DNA of 64,000 nt from NCBI GenBank assembly GCA_910586595.1, contig CAJUJB010000010.1, positions 1-64,000 of the forward strand, written 5' to 3'. Within the stretch, counting starts at the first letter, position 1. Every line of letters begins with the position of its first letter. A model generated the notes under the pieces. That model searched no databases. It saw only the letters and a list, made by a program, of their open reading frames with translations, and was not told the origin of the DNA. The DNA comes from an uncultured Muribaculaceae bacterium. Lineage in GTDB: Bacteria > Bacteroidota > Bacteroidia > Bacteroidales > Muribaculaceae. Shown here one piece after another: positions 9,188 to 17,355 of the stretch. The translations under genes were made by a program, and so were the position numbers.

Positions 9188-10222
9188 GTGAGTCAATACA
9201 AAGACACAGTATTAGTTTCCGGCGGTGCCGGTTATATCGGCACCCATACCGCCGTAGCCCTCGTAGAAGCTGGCTACGACGTTGTTGTAATTGATAACTT
9301 CTCCAACTCGGAGCCCTCGGCTGTAGAAGGCCTCGAGAAAATCATAGGCCGTAAGGTGGCTTTCGAAGAAGTTGACACATGCGACCTTGAGGCTCTCCGT
9401 GGAGTCTTCGAGCGTCACGAGTTCAGCACTGTGATCCACTTCGCAGCTTACAAGGCTGTAGGCGAGTCGATGACCGAGCCTCTGAAGTATTACCAGAACA
9501 ATCTGGTGTCGTATATGAACATTCTTCAGCTCATGAAGGAGTTCAAGCGCCCCAACGTACTTTTCTCTTCTTCGGCCACTGTATATGGCGACGCTGAGGT
9601 TCTTCCCGTTACTGAGGAGACTCCCCGCCAGCCGGCTACATCGCCTTACGGCAACACCAAGCAGATCGCTGAAGATATTCTCCGCGACTGCTGCCGCGCT
9701 TATGAAGGCTTCTTTGGCATAGCCCTCCGCTATTTCAACCCCATCGGTGCTCATCCCAGCGCGCTTATCGGTGAGCTTCCCCGCGGTGTACCCAACAACC
9801 TCATTCCTTTCGTTACCCAGACTGCTGCAGGTGTGCGCGAATGCCTCTCTGTTTTCGGCAACGATTACGACACCCCCGACGGAACATGCCTCCGCGACTA
9901 CATCGACGTTCTCGACCTTGCCAAGGCTCACGTGGCCGCTGTAGACCGCATGGTTGATCACAAGATGAAAGAGAAATATGAGATCTTCAACGTCGGCACC
10001 GGCACTCCCGTCTCTGTGCTCGAGCTCATCACACGCTTCATGAAGGCTACCGGCGTTGACCTCCCCTATAAGATTGTAGGCCGCCGTGCCGGTGACGTTC
10101 CTGCCGTATGGGCCGACACCGCACTTGCCAACAAGGAACTTGGCTGGAAGGCCGAGCGTGACCTCGACGACACTCTGCGTGCGTCGTGGAACTGGGAGAA
10201 ACGTGTACGCGGCATCAAATAA
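9188..10222 (+). CDS. galE: UDP-glucose 4-epimerase
   Basis: The 344-residue extended short-chain dehydrogenase has the NAD-binding motif GGAGYIGTHTA near residue 12, the catalytic SSSATVYG segment and the SPYGNTK (YxxxK) active-site motif. The length and the DYIDVLDLAKAH segment are typical of GalE. It interconverts UDP-galactose and UDP-glucose. The start codon appears to be GTG at 9188, which places the Rossmann motif at the expected distance; no in-frame ATG lies nearby upstream. It is followed after 11 bp by galM. Confidence 0.96.
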   Translation: MSQYKDTVLVSGGAGYIGTHTAVALVEAGYDVVVIDNFSNSEPSAVEGLEKIIGRKVAFEEVDTCDLEALRGVFERHEFSTVIHFAAYKAVGESMTEPLKYYQNNLVSYMNILQLMKEFKRPNVLFSSSATVYGDAEVLPVTEETPRQPATSPYGNTKQIAEDILRDCCRAYEGFFGIALRYFNPIGAHPSALIGELPRGVPNNLIPFVTQTAAGVRECLSVFGNDYDTPDGTCLRDYIDVLDLAKAHVAAVDRMVDHKMKEKYEIFNVGTGTPVSVLELITRFMKATGVDLPYKIVGRRAGDVPAVWADTALANKELGWKAERDLDDTLRASWNWEKRVRGIK

Positions 10223-10233
10223 TAGCCTGTATC

Positions 10234-11277
10234 ATGCTTACTACAGCTAAATACCCCTCTCCCAAGGGTGAGATTACTCTCGTCACCATCACCAATGCCT
10301 CCGGCGCTTCGGTTGTGCTCAGCAACCTCGGCGCAGGTATAGTGGAGGTGAATGTGCCTGACCGCGACGGCAAACTTGCCGACGTGGTGCTCGGTTATGC
10401 AAATCCTGCCGACTATATTGCCGACGGCCCCTGCGCAGGCAAAGTGCCCGGCCGCTATGCCAACCGCATTGCCAAAGGCGACCTCAAGGTCGATGGCAAA
10501 GCTTATCAGCTCGAGATAAACAATGGCCCCAATGCACTTCACGGTGGCTCGGAAGGCTTCCATAATCAGATCTGGACTATTGTGAGCGCTGAAGGAAATA
10601 CCGTGGTGATGGAATACAAGGCCGCCGACGGTGAAGCAAATTATCCCGGTAATCTCACAGCCCGTGCAACTTACCGCTGGACCGATGCCAATGAGCTTGA
10701 GCTTACACTCGAAGCAACCACCGACGCCGCTACGGTTGTGAACCTCACCAACCATGCTTACTGGAATCTTGCCGGTCATAACGCCGGCTCGGTGCTTGGT
10801 GAGAAGCTTCAGCTCAATGCATCGCAGTACCTGCCCACCGACAACACTCTGATTCCAGAAGGCGTGCTCGTGCCTGTGGCCGGTTCGCCCATGGATTTTA
10901 CCTCCGCCAAAGCACTTGGTGACGAGATCAAGGTAGAATTCCCGGCTCTTGTCTATGGCAAGGGTTACGACAACTGCTGGGCTGTGGATAACTATACCCC
11001 CGGCAAAGTGCAGACCGTGGCCGTGCTCACCGACGATGCCACCGGCCGTTGCCTCACGGTAGACTCCGACCAGCCTGGTGTGCAGATCTACACCGGTAAC
11101 TGGCTCGCTGGCTGCCCCGCAAATAAAGCCGGTCGTGTATATGACGACTACGATGGTGTAGCCATCGAGTGCCAAGACTTCCCCGATGCGCCCCATAACA
11201 CTGGCTTCCCCTCTACCGAGCTGCGCCCCGGAGAAAAATATTGCCGCCACATCAACTTTAAATTCACTGTATATTAA
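10234..11277 (+). CDS. galM: Aldose 1-epimerase (galactose mutarotase)
   Basis: The 347-residue product is a GalM-type beta-sandwich protein. It shows the motifs YANRIAKG, LHGGSEGFH (catalytic His region), LTNHAYWNL (second catalytic His) and ECQDFPDAPH with the catalytic Glu near the C-terminus. It converts beta-galactose to the alpha form used by galactokinase. The ATG at 10234 is chosen because an upstream in-frame ATG at 10186 lies within galE and would add an unrelated tail. No signal peptide is seen, so it should be cytoplasmic. Confidence 0.94.
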   Translation: MLTTAKYPSPKGEITLVTITNASGASVVLSNLGAGIVEVNVPDRDGKLADVVLGYANPADYIADGPCAGKVPGRYANRIAKGDLKVDGKAYQLEINNGPNALHGGSEGFHNQIWTIVSAEGNTVVMEYKAADGEANYPGNLTARATYRWTDANELELTLEATTDAATVVNLTNHAYWNLAGHNAGSVLGEKLQLNASQYLPTDNTLIPEGVLVPVAGSPMDFTSAKALGDEIKVEFPALVYGKGYDNCWAVDNYTPGKVQTVAVLTDDATGRCLTVDSDQPGVQIYTGNWLAGCPANKAGRVYDDYDGVAIECQDFPDAPHNTGFPSTELRPGEKYCRHINFKFTVY

Positions 11278-11280
11278 AAT

Positions 11281-12189
11281 ATGAAACCTACATTATTCAT
11301 TCTTGCTGCAGGTATGGGTAGCCGCTACGGTGGCCTCAAGCAGCTCGACGGTCTGGGCCCCAACGGCGAGACCATCATGGACTACTCTGTATACGATGCA
11401 ATCCAGGCTGGATTCGGCAAAGTTGTTTTCGTTATCCGCAAGGATTTCGAGGCTGATTTCCGCGAAAAAGTACTCAGCAAATACGAAGGTGTTGTACCTA
11501 CCGAAGTTGTATTCCAGTCAATCGACGCTCTTCCCGAAGGATACACCTGCCCCGCCGACCGCACCAAACCCTGGGGTACCAACCATGCCGTGCTCATGGG
11601 TAAGGACGCCATCAAAGAACCGTTTGCTGTAATCAACGCCGACGACTTCTATGGCCGCGACGCATTCAAGGTAATCGCTGAAGATCTCATGCGTCCGCGC
11701 GACCGCAAGGGCGACTATTGTATGGTAGGTTTCCGCGTTGGCAACACCATGACCGAGAACGGCTCTGTTGCACGTGGTGTATGCGAGACTAAAGACGGCC
11801 TCCTCACCTCTGTTGTAGAGCGTACTGCCATCAGCTATGATCCCGAGCACCGCATCGTGTTCACCGACGAGAACGGCAAAGAACAGACTCTGGCTCCTAC
11901 CACTCCCGTGTCGATGAACCTCTGGGGCTTCACTCCCGACTTCTTCGAGTACAGCGACCGCGAATTCAAGAAATTCCTTGACCGAGACATCAATACTCCC
12001 AAGGCTGAATTCTTCATTCCCCTCTGTATCGACGCCCTTATCAATGGTGGCGAAGCTACCGTTCGTGTGCTCGATACCGACTCGCGCTGGTTTGGTGTGA
12101 CCTACAGCGCCGACCGCCCCGGTGTGGTTGATAAATTCGCTGAGCTTCACCGCGAAGGAGTTTATCCCTCGCCCCTCTTCAAGAAATAA
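11281..12189 (+). CDS. Sugar-1-phosphate nucleotidyltransferase family protein, candidate galactose-1-P uridylylating enzyme
   Basis: The 302-residue protein begins with a nucleotidyltransferase signature, LAAGMGSRYGGLKQLDGLGPNGE (a variant of LAAGxGxRxxPxTxxxPK), and contains a metal-binding INADDFYGRDAF segment near residue 119. It therefore belongs to the sugar-nucleotide pyrophosphorylase fold. It starts 3 bp after galM and ends the galK-galE-galM cluster. Because galT is absent, a plausible role is to make UDP-galactose from galactose-1-phosphate and UTP. That is inference from position; glucose-1-phosphate or another sugar phosphate could equally be the substrate. Confidence 0.8.
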   Translation: MKPTLFILAAGMGSRYGGLKQLDGLGPNGETIMDYSVYDAIQAGFGKVVFVIRKDFEADFREKVLSKYEGVVPTEVVFQSIDALPEGYTCPADRTKPWGTNHAVLMGKDAIKEPFAVINADDFYGRDAFKVIAEDLMRPRDRKGDYCMVGFRVGNTMTENGSVARGVCETKDGLLTSVVERTAISYDPEHRIVFTDENGKEQTLAPTTPVSMNLWGFTPDFFEYSDREFKKFLDRDINTPKAEFFIPLCIDALINGGEATVRVLDTDSRWFGVTYSADRPGVVDKFAELHREGVYPSPLFKK

Positions 12190-12233
12190 GCCGAGGTGTA
12201 ACACCACATTAGCGGTTAAAGAATTTTAACTGC

Positions 12234-12268
12234 AAAGCCGCTCCGATAACACATTCGGAGCGGCTTTT
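12234..12268 (+). terminator. Terminator after the gal cluster
   Basis: A 13-bp perfect stem, AAAGCCGCTCCGA (12234-12246) with TCGGAGCGGCTTT (12255-12267), has an 8-nt loop and ends in TTTT. Confidence 0.9.
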
Positions 12269-12404
12269 CCTATTTTTATGTTGTAAAACATGTTTTGCCT
12301 TATCGTTCACGCTGATAGGTGTTTATATCCCAAAAAGTTCAAACCCTTAAGTAACATTTAGATTTTTTATCAAGGAAAAATTTCCGGAATTCGATGAAAA
12401 TCGT

Positions 12405-12412
12405 TAATTTTG
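12405..12412 (+). promoter_or_regulatory. Promoter -7 box for ndk
   Basis: TAATTTTG matches the Bacteroidetes -7 element, 43 bp before the ndk ATG. No good -33 TTTG was found at the expected distance. Confidence 0.5.
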
Positions 12413-12454
12413 AGGCAATACCAATAGCATTAACACGCATTAACACGCTCAACC

Positions 12455-12916
12455 ATGGAGCAGACATTTATAATCCTCAAACCTTCGACTATTACCCGTA
12501 GCCTTGTAGGCGACGTCATCACACGTTTCCAGCGCAAAGGCCTCATCATATCAGGCATCAAGATGATGCAGCTCAACGAAGAAATCCTCCGCGAGCACTA
12601 TGCGCATCTTGTTGACCGTCCTTTCTTCCCCACTCTCCTTAAGTCGATGATGGCTACACCGGTCATTGTGATGGTTCTCAAGGGTAAAGACGTGGTTCCG
12701 GTTGTCCGTGCCATGGTAGGTGCTACAAATTGCCGTGCTGCCGCCCCCGGCACTATCCGCGGTGATTTCGGTATGAGCGGTCAGGAGAACATAGTGCATG
12801 CCTCCGACAGCCCCGAAAATGCGGCAATTGAGATTGCCCGTTTCTTCAAGCCTGAAGAAATTTTCGACTATGAGCCGCTGACTATGCCGGCTATCTACGC
12901 CCCCGACGAGCTTTAA
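12455..12916 (+). CDS. ndk: Nucleoside diphosphate kinase
   Basis: The 153-residue product is a full-length NDK. The active-site motif NIVHASDS contains the phosphoryl-carrying His115, and the Kpn-loop region near residues 88-100 and the final EIFDYEP segment also fit. It transfers gamma phosphate between nucleoside triphosphates and diphosphates to balance cytoplasmic NTP pools. It appears to be a single-gene unit with its own -7 box and a weak hairpin after it. Confidence 0.97.
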   Translation: MEQTFIILKPSTITRSLVGDVITRFQRKGLIISGIKMMQLNEEILREHYAHLVDRPFFPTLLKSMMATPVIVMVLKGKDVVPVVRAMVGATNCRAAAPGTIRGDFGMSGQENIVHASDSPENAAIEIARFFKPEEIFDYEPLTMPAIYAPDEL

Positions 12917-12932
12917 GCGCGTCAGGTCGCTC

Positions 12933-12953
12933 GCCGGAGCACTCCGGCTTTAT
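12933..12953 (+). terminator. Weak terminator hairpin after ndk
   Basis: GCCGGAG (12933-12939) pairs with CTCCGGC (12942-12948) and is followed by TTTATT. The stem is GC-rich but the loop is very short, so the outer pairs probably form around GCAC. Confidence 0.5.
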
Positions 12954-13056
12954 TCCATGGCCTTCGGGATCTCAAGCAAATTGCCGGAGTCTTGCAGGCC
13001 ATGACCTCATTGTGATTAACTCTCTTCATCATTCCCACTCCAATCTCCGGACATTA

Positions 13057-14028
13057 ATGAAATCTACTATATTAGCACTCTCCACAGCCTTGCTTCTCGC
13101 CTTTGGCGCTTCCGCACAGAACTATCAGCTCCCCGACCGTCATGCTTCGCAGCACGACCAGTTGCTCGCCAACCAGGGTAATGCCGGTATTTCTGTGGAA
13201 AATACGACAAAGTATCTCGAAGAACTCTTCAATGAGGAAGAGGAGCCGGAATTTGACATCTATACCGAGGGTTGGGACAGCAAACTTGTGAATTGCTATG
13301 CAGGTGTAGCTGTGCCTCAGACTGCCGATATCGACGTATCGAAATTCGCCATTCCTCACCCCGGCTATATCACTTCGCCCTATGGCTACCGCAAACGTTT
13401 CCGCCGTATGCACAAGGGCGTCGATCTCAAGGTGAACATCGGCGACACCATCCGCGCCGCATTTGACGGTCGTGTACGCATCACCAACTTCGAGCGTCGC
13501 GGATATGGCTACTATGTTGTAGTTCGTCATACCAACGACCTCGAGACCGTATACGGTCACCTTTCAGGCTTCCTCGTTGAGCCGGGCGCATATGTCAAAG
13601 CCGGCGATCCCATCGCCCTTGGTGGTAATACAGGCCGCTCCACCGGCCCGCATCTTCACTTCGAGACCCGCTATATGGGATATGCCATCAATCCCTGCGC
13701 CATCTTCGATTTCGCCAATCAGACCACACATACCGATACGTTTACGTTCGACAAGCGTACTTATCAGAATGCCCGCAACTACTCACCTGCGGCAAACAGC
13801 GAGTACGCCAAGCAGTATCTGAAAGATAATCCCATCAAGCCTTACAAGGCAACCGCCTCTTCAGGAAATACGTCGAAGAGCTCTTCCGCAAGCTACCGCG
13901 TGCGCAAAGGCGACTCTCTCAGCAAAATCGCGTCGCGCAACGGCACCACCGTGGCCAAATTGTGCAAGCTGAACGGTATAAGCACATCTACCAAACTGCA
14001 GGTCGGACAGCGCCTGAAACTACGTTAA
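13057..14028 (+). CDS. Secreted M23 metallopeptidase with C-terminal LysM domain
   Basis: The 323-residue protein has a Sec signal peptide (MKSTILALSTALLLAFGASAQ). A mid-protein M23 endopeptidase domain follows, with SPYGYRKRFRRMHKGVDL (zinc His and Asp) and GPHLHFETR (the HxH pair). The last about 45 residues are a LysM peptidoglycan-binding module (YRVRKGDSLSKIASRNG...). It should cut or bind peptidoglycan in the periplasm, acting as an endopeptidase or as an amidase activator. The ATG at 13057 is preferred because it starts the signal peptide; an in-frame ATG at 13012 would precede it with 15 polar residues. The next gene follows after 6 bp. Confidence 0.92.
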   Translation: MKSTILALSTALLLAFGASAQNYQLPDRHASQHDQLLANQGNAGISVENTTKYLEELFNEEEEPEFDIYTEGWDSKLVNCYAGVAVPQTADIDVSKFAIPHPGYITSPYGYRKRFRRMHKGVDLKVNIGDTIRAAFDGRVRITNFERRGYGYYVVVRHTNDLETVYGHLSGFLVEPGAYVKAGDPIALGGNTGRSTGPHLHFETRYMGYAINPCAIFDFANQTTHTDTFTFDKRTYQNARNYSPAANSEYAKQYLKDNPIKPYKATASSGNTSKSSSASYRVRKGDSLSKIASRNGTTVAKLCKLNGISTSTKLQVGQRLKLR

Positions 14029-14034
14029 AACGCC

Positions 14035-14514
14035 ATGTTTAAAAAATTTCTTCTTATCGTAGCCTTTGTGGTGGCTCTCTGCATGCCATCGGCTATGGCT
14101 GACGAGCCTTCCGGCGTGTCAAAAGCCGATCTTCTGAAGGTATGTGAGAAAGTTCTCTCCACCCCTGTCTCCGACACAACCAAGGCAGCCACCCTCAGTA
14201 GCGTTTTGATTGCCTCTATTTCAGAGACCAAAGATTATTCACTCCTGCTGGGTGATTGGGTGAAGCCGTTCACGTCTGTTGAAAACTCCACCCCCTGGCT
14301 TCTTTCCGCCTACATAGCGGCCGATACCAAGTATGGCGTCGAGCATGGCCTCAAAACTTCCGATCTGAGCACCGTCAAAGCCGGATATGAAGGGGCAATC
14401 GAGTTCTATAAGGCGAATAAGAAAAATATAAAGGCCTCAAAAGAATTCAAGGCCCTGCTTAAGATGGACTCCGCTCAGCTTGACGAGTACATCGCATCTG
14501 TCTATAAACGTTAG
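14035..14514 (+). CDS. Small secreted protein of unknown function
   Basis: The 159-residue product has a clear signal peptide (MFKKFLLIVAFVVALCMPSAMA), giving a mature protein of about 137 residues. The mature part is mostly helical by composition, with two Lys-rich segments near the end (FYKANKKNIKASKEFKALL). No family was recognised. It starts 6 bp after the M23/LysM gene, so the two are probably co-transcribed, which suggests a periplasmic or envelope role. It ends before a bidirectional terminator. Confidence 0.75.
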   Translation: MFKKFLLIVAFVVALCMPSAMADEPSGVSKADLLKVCEKVLSTPVSDTTKAATLSSVLIASISETKDYSLLLGDWVKPFTSVENSTPWLLSAYIAADTKYGVEHGLKTSDLSTVKAGYEGAIEFYKANKKNIKASKEFKALLKMDSAQLDEYIASVYKR

Positions 14515-14605
14515 TTTATAATCATCCCCCAAACGGTACGGCGCTATAAATTCCACCGCATCGGCTCGAAGATCAAGTTTCGACAAACTGATTAATACAA
14601 CACAA

Positions 14606-14635
14606 AAAAGGACGCTCACTCAGAAGCGTCCTTTT
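14606..14635. terminator. Bidirectional terminator between convergent genes
   Basis: An 11-bp perfect stem, AAAAGGACGCT (14606-14616) with AGCGTCCTTTT (14625-14635), has an 8-nt loop. The A-tract and T-tract flanks let it serve both the plus-strand M23 operon and the minus-strand lipoprotein gene. Confidence 0.92.
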
Positions 14636-14687
14636 ATGTGTGAATTGAAGCCGGCTCGAGAGAGCTTGGGCCAGCAGATCTTTTGTA

Positions 14688-16063
14688 TCAGTTGAGCGGA
14701 ATAAGTGATACGATTGCGCGGTTGGGATCGCTGAATATAATGTTATATTGTGCGGTCTTCAGGTCAACCGACACTGCCACCTTGTAGCCGTCCGACCGAC
14801 GCGTACCTGTCATCTGGGCTTTGGCATGATTATAGTCTGTTTCGATTGTTGTGATGTCGATTTCGTTGGCAAGACCCAAGTCTTTGTAATTGAACGTTAA
14901 GGTGATGGGGTCAAACGACACAACCTTGCATATCTTGCTGTTTTCTCTCACGAGGCCATAGAAGCGTCCGTCATTGGCCAGATTCTCTTTCCATAGCATG
15001 ATATTGCTGTCATTTCCGTCGTTATCCAGACGACTGAATTTTTTTGTACGCTTGTCGAATATTATGTACCAGCCATATCTATCGTTCGTTTTGATAATCA
15101 CTTTATCGGATGTCTCATACCAGGAGCTGAGATAAACCTCGCCTAAAATCTCTGGAGACTCTAATTCTAATGGCTCGACGGTGCTTTGACCGTACGATGT
15201 TCCGATTGTTATAAGTTTAGGCTCGTGTGACACCTCCAATAGAGCATCTTCAAGTATTACATATGAGGTGCGGTTATACGGGTTATTGATGGTACCGAAG
15301 GCGTCGTAGCCTCCATTGGGATAGATGATACCGGCTGTTTCGCCGGTTCGCAAGAGATTGTCGCTCCAGCAGGGTATAAAATAGATTGAAGTGGCTACCA
15401 CGCCTCCCTTCATTGCGAAAACTTTTGGGTAATCTCCGTATGCTATCGGAGAGCCGTCGGTGCTGAGTTGCTCCCAAGTGCCCTTGTTGTCAGAGAGGGT
15501 GATACGGCCTACATACCCAGGAAAATCGGTAGAGGACGTATAGAAACTTGCAAGCAGATGTCCGGCTCCGTCTTCAGTAAATCCCGATCCTATCGGCTCG
15601 AAACTTGCGGGATGGTTGGAGGGTCCGATACCTTTGGCGCTGAATACAAGACCGTCGCTTCGGCGGACAATCAGATTGAAGTACTCGTCAGTTGCGTATA
15701 CTGGGTCGCCGTCGGCATCGTAGTAATCACACGCTACGAACGCAATGTAGTTTTCTGTCAGATTATAAACGTAAGCGGGCGATACCGTCAGATTCGACAG
15801 AGATTCCTTTCCGTCTTCATTTACAAAGACTCCCACGGCCGAGAGTTGACCATCGTCGCCAAGTTTGAACATTTTTGCGGTGCTGAAGTCACCATCGGTG
15901 GCTCGTGACTGCGCTGGGCTGAGCATTGTGAGGGCTTGGCTGTTGGCGAGGTCAAAACGTGTTATTGTTTTACCCCCCCTAATTCATCTGATTTGCAGGA
16001 TGTTAAGCAGCTTGCGAGCAAAGCCGCCGCCATCAGGCCGGTTGATAATTTGAAGTTGGTCAT
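14688..16063 (-). pseudogene. Lipoprotein gene frameshifted at a G7 tract (possibly phase-variable)
   Basis: The start codon at 16063 begins a lipoprotein signal peptide (MTNFKLSTGLMAAALLASC, then LTSC) that reads into seven consecutive G (plus-strand C at 15973-15979) and stops five codons later. A second frame, open from the same tract to 14688, encodes over 420 residues beginning GGKTITRFDLANSQ. One added G would join the two into a 458-residue lipoprotein. The body is rich in beta strands and short repeats resembling a propeller (DGLVFSAKGIG, GRITLSDNKGTWEQL), but I do not recognise a family. The first ATG inside the long frame is at 15926, and starting there would lose the export signal. 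The cause may be slipped-strand phase variation, a true mutation or an assembly error. Confidence 0.75.
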
Positions 16064-16093
16064 AAATTGAGATTGAGATATGGTTTATTCTTA

Positions 16094-16101
16094 CAAAATT
16101 A
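16094..16101 (-). promoter_or_regulatory. Promoter -7 box for the split lipoprotein gene
   Basis: On the minus strand this reads TAATTTTG, about 30 bp upstream of the signal-peptide ATG at 16063. It supports transcription from upstream of the signal peptide rather than from the internal ATG at 15926. No matching -33 element was identified. Confidence 0.5.
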
Positions 16102-16370
16102 CAAAAAAAAACGACAATCTATTTCTCTCCAGAAAAAAATTGGATTAGAGCAAGATAAGTAGTCATAAATCAGGTATAATTAGCTAAAAAACAAGTGTAG
16201 ACCGCTAAGTAATCTATAATTCGCATGTATCTCGGCAGAGCATTAGTAACTTAGTTTAAGCAAATCGACCTATTCAGCAGTAATAGAGCCGCATGGCCTT
16301 GATAAGCAGGGAATGGTGCGGGGTATAAAATTTTCTTTTCCGCGCCGTCGTATTATGACGCGTTTTTTAC

Positions 16371-16378
16371 TACTTTTG
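16371..16378 (+). promoter_or_regulatory. Promoter -7 box for the DUF3298 lipoprotein gene
   Basis: TACTTTTG matches TAnnTTTG, 76 bp before the ATG at 16455. No TTTG was found 19-21 bp upstream. Confidence 0.45.
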
Positions 16379-16454
16379 CAGCGTCAATAACGCGGAGGTG
16401 TTTAACTTACGGCTCCCCCGGGTGTTTATTATCTATAACCATCAACTTACAGAA

Positions 16455-17291
16455 ATGAAAAAGTCAAGCATCTCTCTCCTCGTTATAGCCGCGCTGGCCG
16501 CCTCTTTCGCCGCTTGCGACAGTGCCGATAAATATGCGTCAAATTCTATTGCGTTCAACCGGGTCGAGGCTGAGCAGGCCTATCGTCTCGTCGGTTCTGC
16601 AGAGGCTTATGAAACAGACGCCGACCTCAGCTACGGATGCAAGGCCGATCTGCTTATGCCCACAGCTCTTTACGGTCAGCCTGTAGAGACGCTTCAGGAT
16701 TCTATACTGCAGGCGGCTTTCGGTAAATACGGCAGCAATCACTCCGATGTAATCGCTCAGGCCCTGAAGGCTGAGGCTGCCGATCTTGACTATACTTTGG
16801 CCGATACGGTGATGCCTGACTCGGTGGTAAGCCAATATCCTAATTTCCTTACCCGTTTCGATGGATTTTCTTCAGTCGAGGGCGACCTGGAGACACTTAC
16901 ACCGAAGATTCTCTCGTATGCCGTGACTTTTTCCAATTATCTTCCTCGGGCTGCACATGGCATGTATGGCACCCGATATATCAACTATGACCTTACTGAA
17001 GGCAAGATCATATCTCTGAAAGATCTTTTCACTGCCGAGGGTCTGGCAGCTCTGCCCGATGCCATCCGCACTGCCGCCAAGCAGATGAAGGAAACGATCG
17101 GCGTGACTGATATAACCGGCCTCCCCGCTCAGGATAATTTCTATATCACCGCCGGCAGCGAGGTAGTGTTCGCCTATCAGCCTTATGAAGTGGCCTCCTA
17201 TGCCCAAGGCGAGATACAGATACCCATTCCTGCTTATCTGCTCTATGACTCGCTTACTCCGACGGGATTGCGTATCCTTCTCAACAACTGA
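16455..17291 (+). CDS. DUF3298-type lipoprotein
   Basis: The 278-residue product has a lipoprotein signal peptide ending at Cys21 (FAAC). The C-terminal half (about 150-278) resembles the DUF3298/RsiV-like domain: ARAAHG-like PRAAHGMYGTRYINYDL, then GKIISLKDLFTAEGLAALPDAI and a final FAYQPYEVASYAQGEIQIPIP block. The domain occurs in envelope proteins, including the lysozyme-sensing anti-sigma factor RsiV, but no sigma factor gene is adjacent here. The ATG at 16455 is chosen because it starts the signal peptide. The function is unknown beyond envelope location. Confidence 0.8.
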   Translation: MKKSSISLLVIAALAASFAACDSADKYASNSIAFNRVEAEQAYRLVGSAEAYETDADLSYGCKADLLMPTALYGQPVETLQDSILQAAFGKYGSNHSDVIAQALKAEAADLDYTLADTVMPDSVVSQYPNFLTRFDGFSSVEGDLETLTPKILSYAVTFSNYLPRAAHGMYGTRYINYDLTEGKIISLKDLFTAEGLAALPDAIRTAAKQMKETIGVTDITGLPAQDNFYITAGSEVVFAYQPYEVASYAQGEIQIPIPAYLLYDSLTPTGLRILLNN

Positions 17292-17309
17292 TAATGAACA
17301 TTAGCCTTA

Positions 17310-17352
17310 TGTAGGGTGTTTTGCTAAGAGAAGTCTAACAAAACACCCTACA
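17310..17352 (+). promoter_or_regulatory. 14-bp perfect inverted repeat abutting a start codon
   Basis: TGTAGGGTGTTTTG (17310-17323) is perfectly complementary to CAAAACACCCTACA (17339-17352) across a 15-nt loop. The right arm ends 3 bp before the ATG at 17356. No U-tract follows, so a terminator is less likely. The hairpin would cover the ribosome-binding region of the Ala-rich gene. Confidence 0.6.
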
Positions 17353-17355
17353 ATT

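Larger units (their letters stand above)
16064..16454. other. Divergent intergenic region of 391 bp
   Basis: This A+T-rich spacer separates the minus-strand lipoprotein gene from the plus-strand DUF3298 lipoprotein gene. It contains a minus-strand TAATTTTG box near its left end and a plus-strand TACTTTTG box at 16371-16378. I see no convincing small gene, RNA gene or repeat in the middle part (about 16110-16360). Confidence 0.6.

Noticed and set aside
10066..11250. Minus-strand frame of 394 codons over galE/galM
   Set aside because: It spans two real genes in antisense and has no domain or start signal.
12285..12296. Perfect palindrome AAAACATGTTTT upstream of ndk
   Set aside because: It is a 12-bp low-complexity palindrome not placed against a promoter box. 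It could be an operator but nothing supports this.
12956..13003. CATGGCC ... GGCCATG inverted repeat between ndk and the M23 gene
   Set aside because: The arms are only 7 bp with a 34-nt loop; likely chance.
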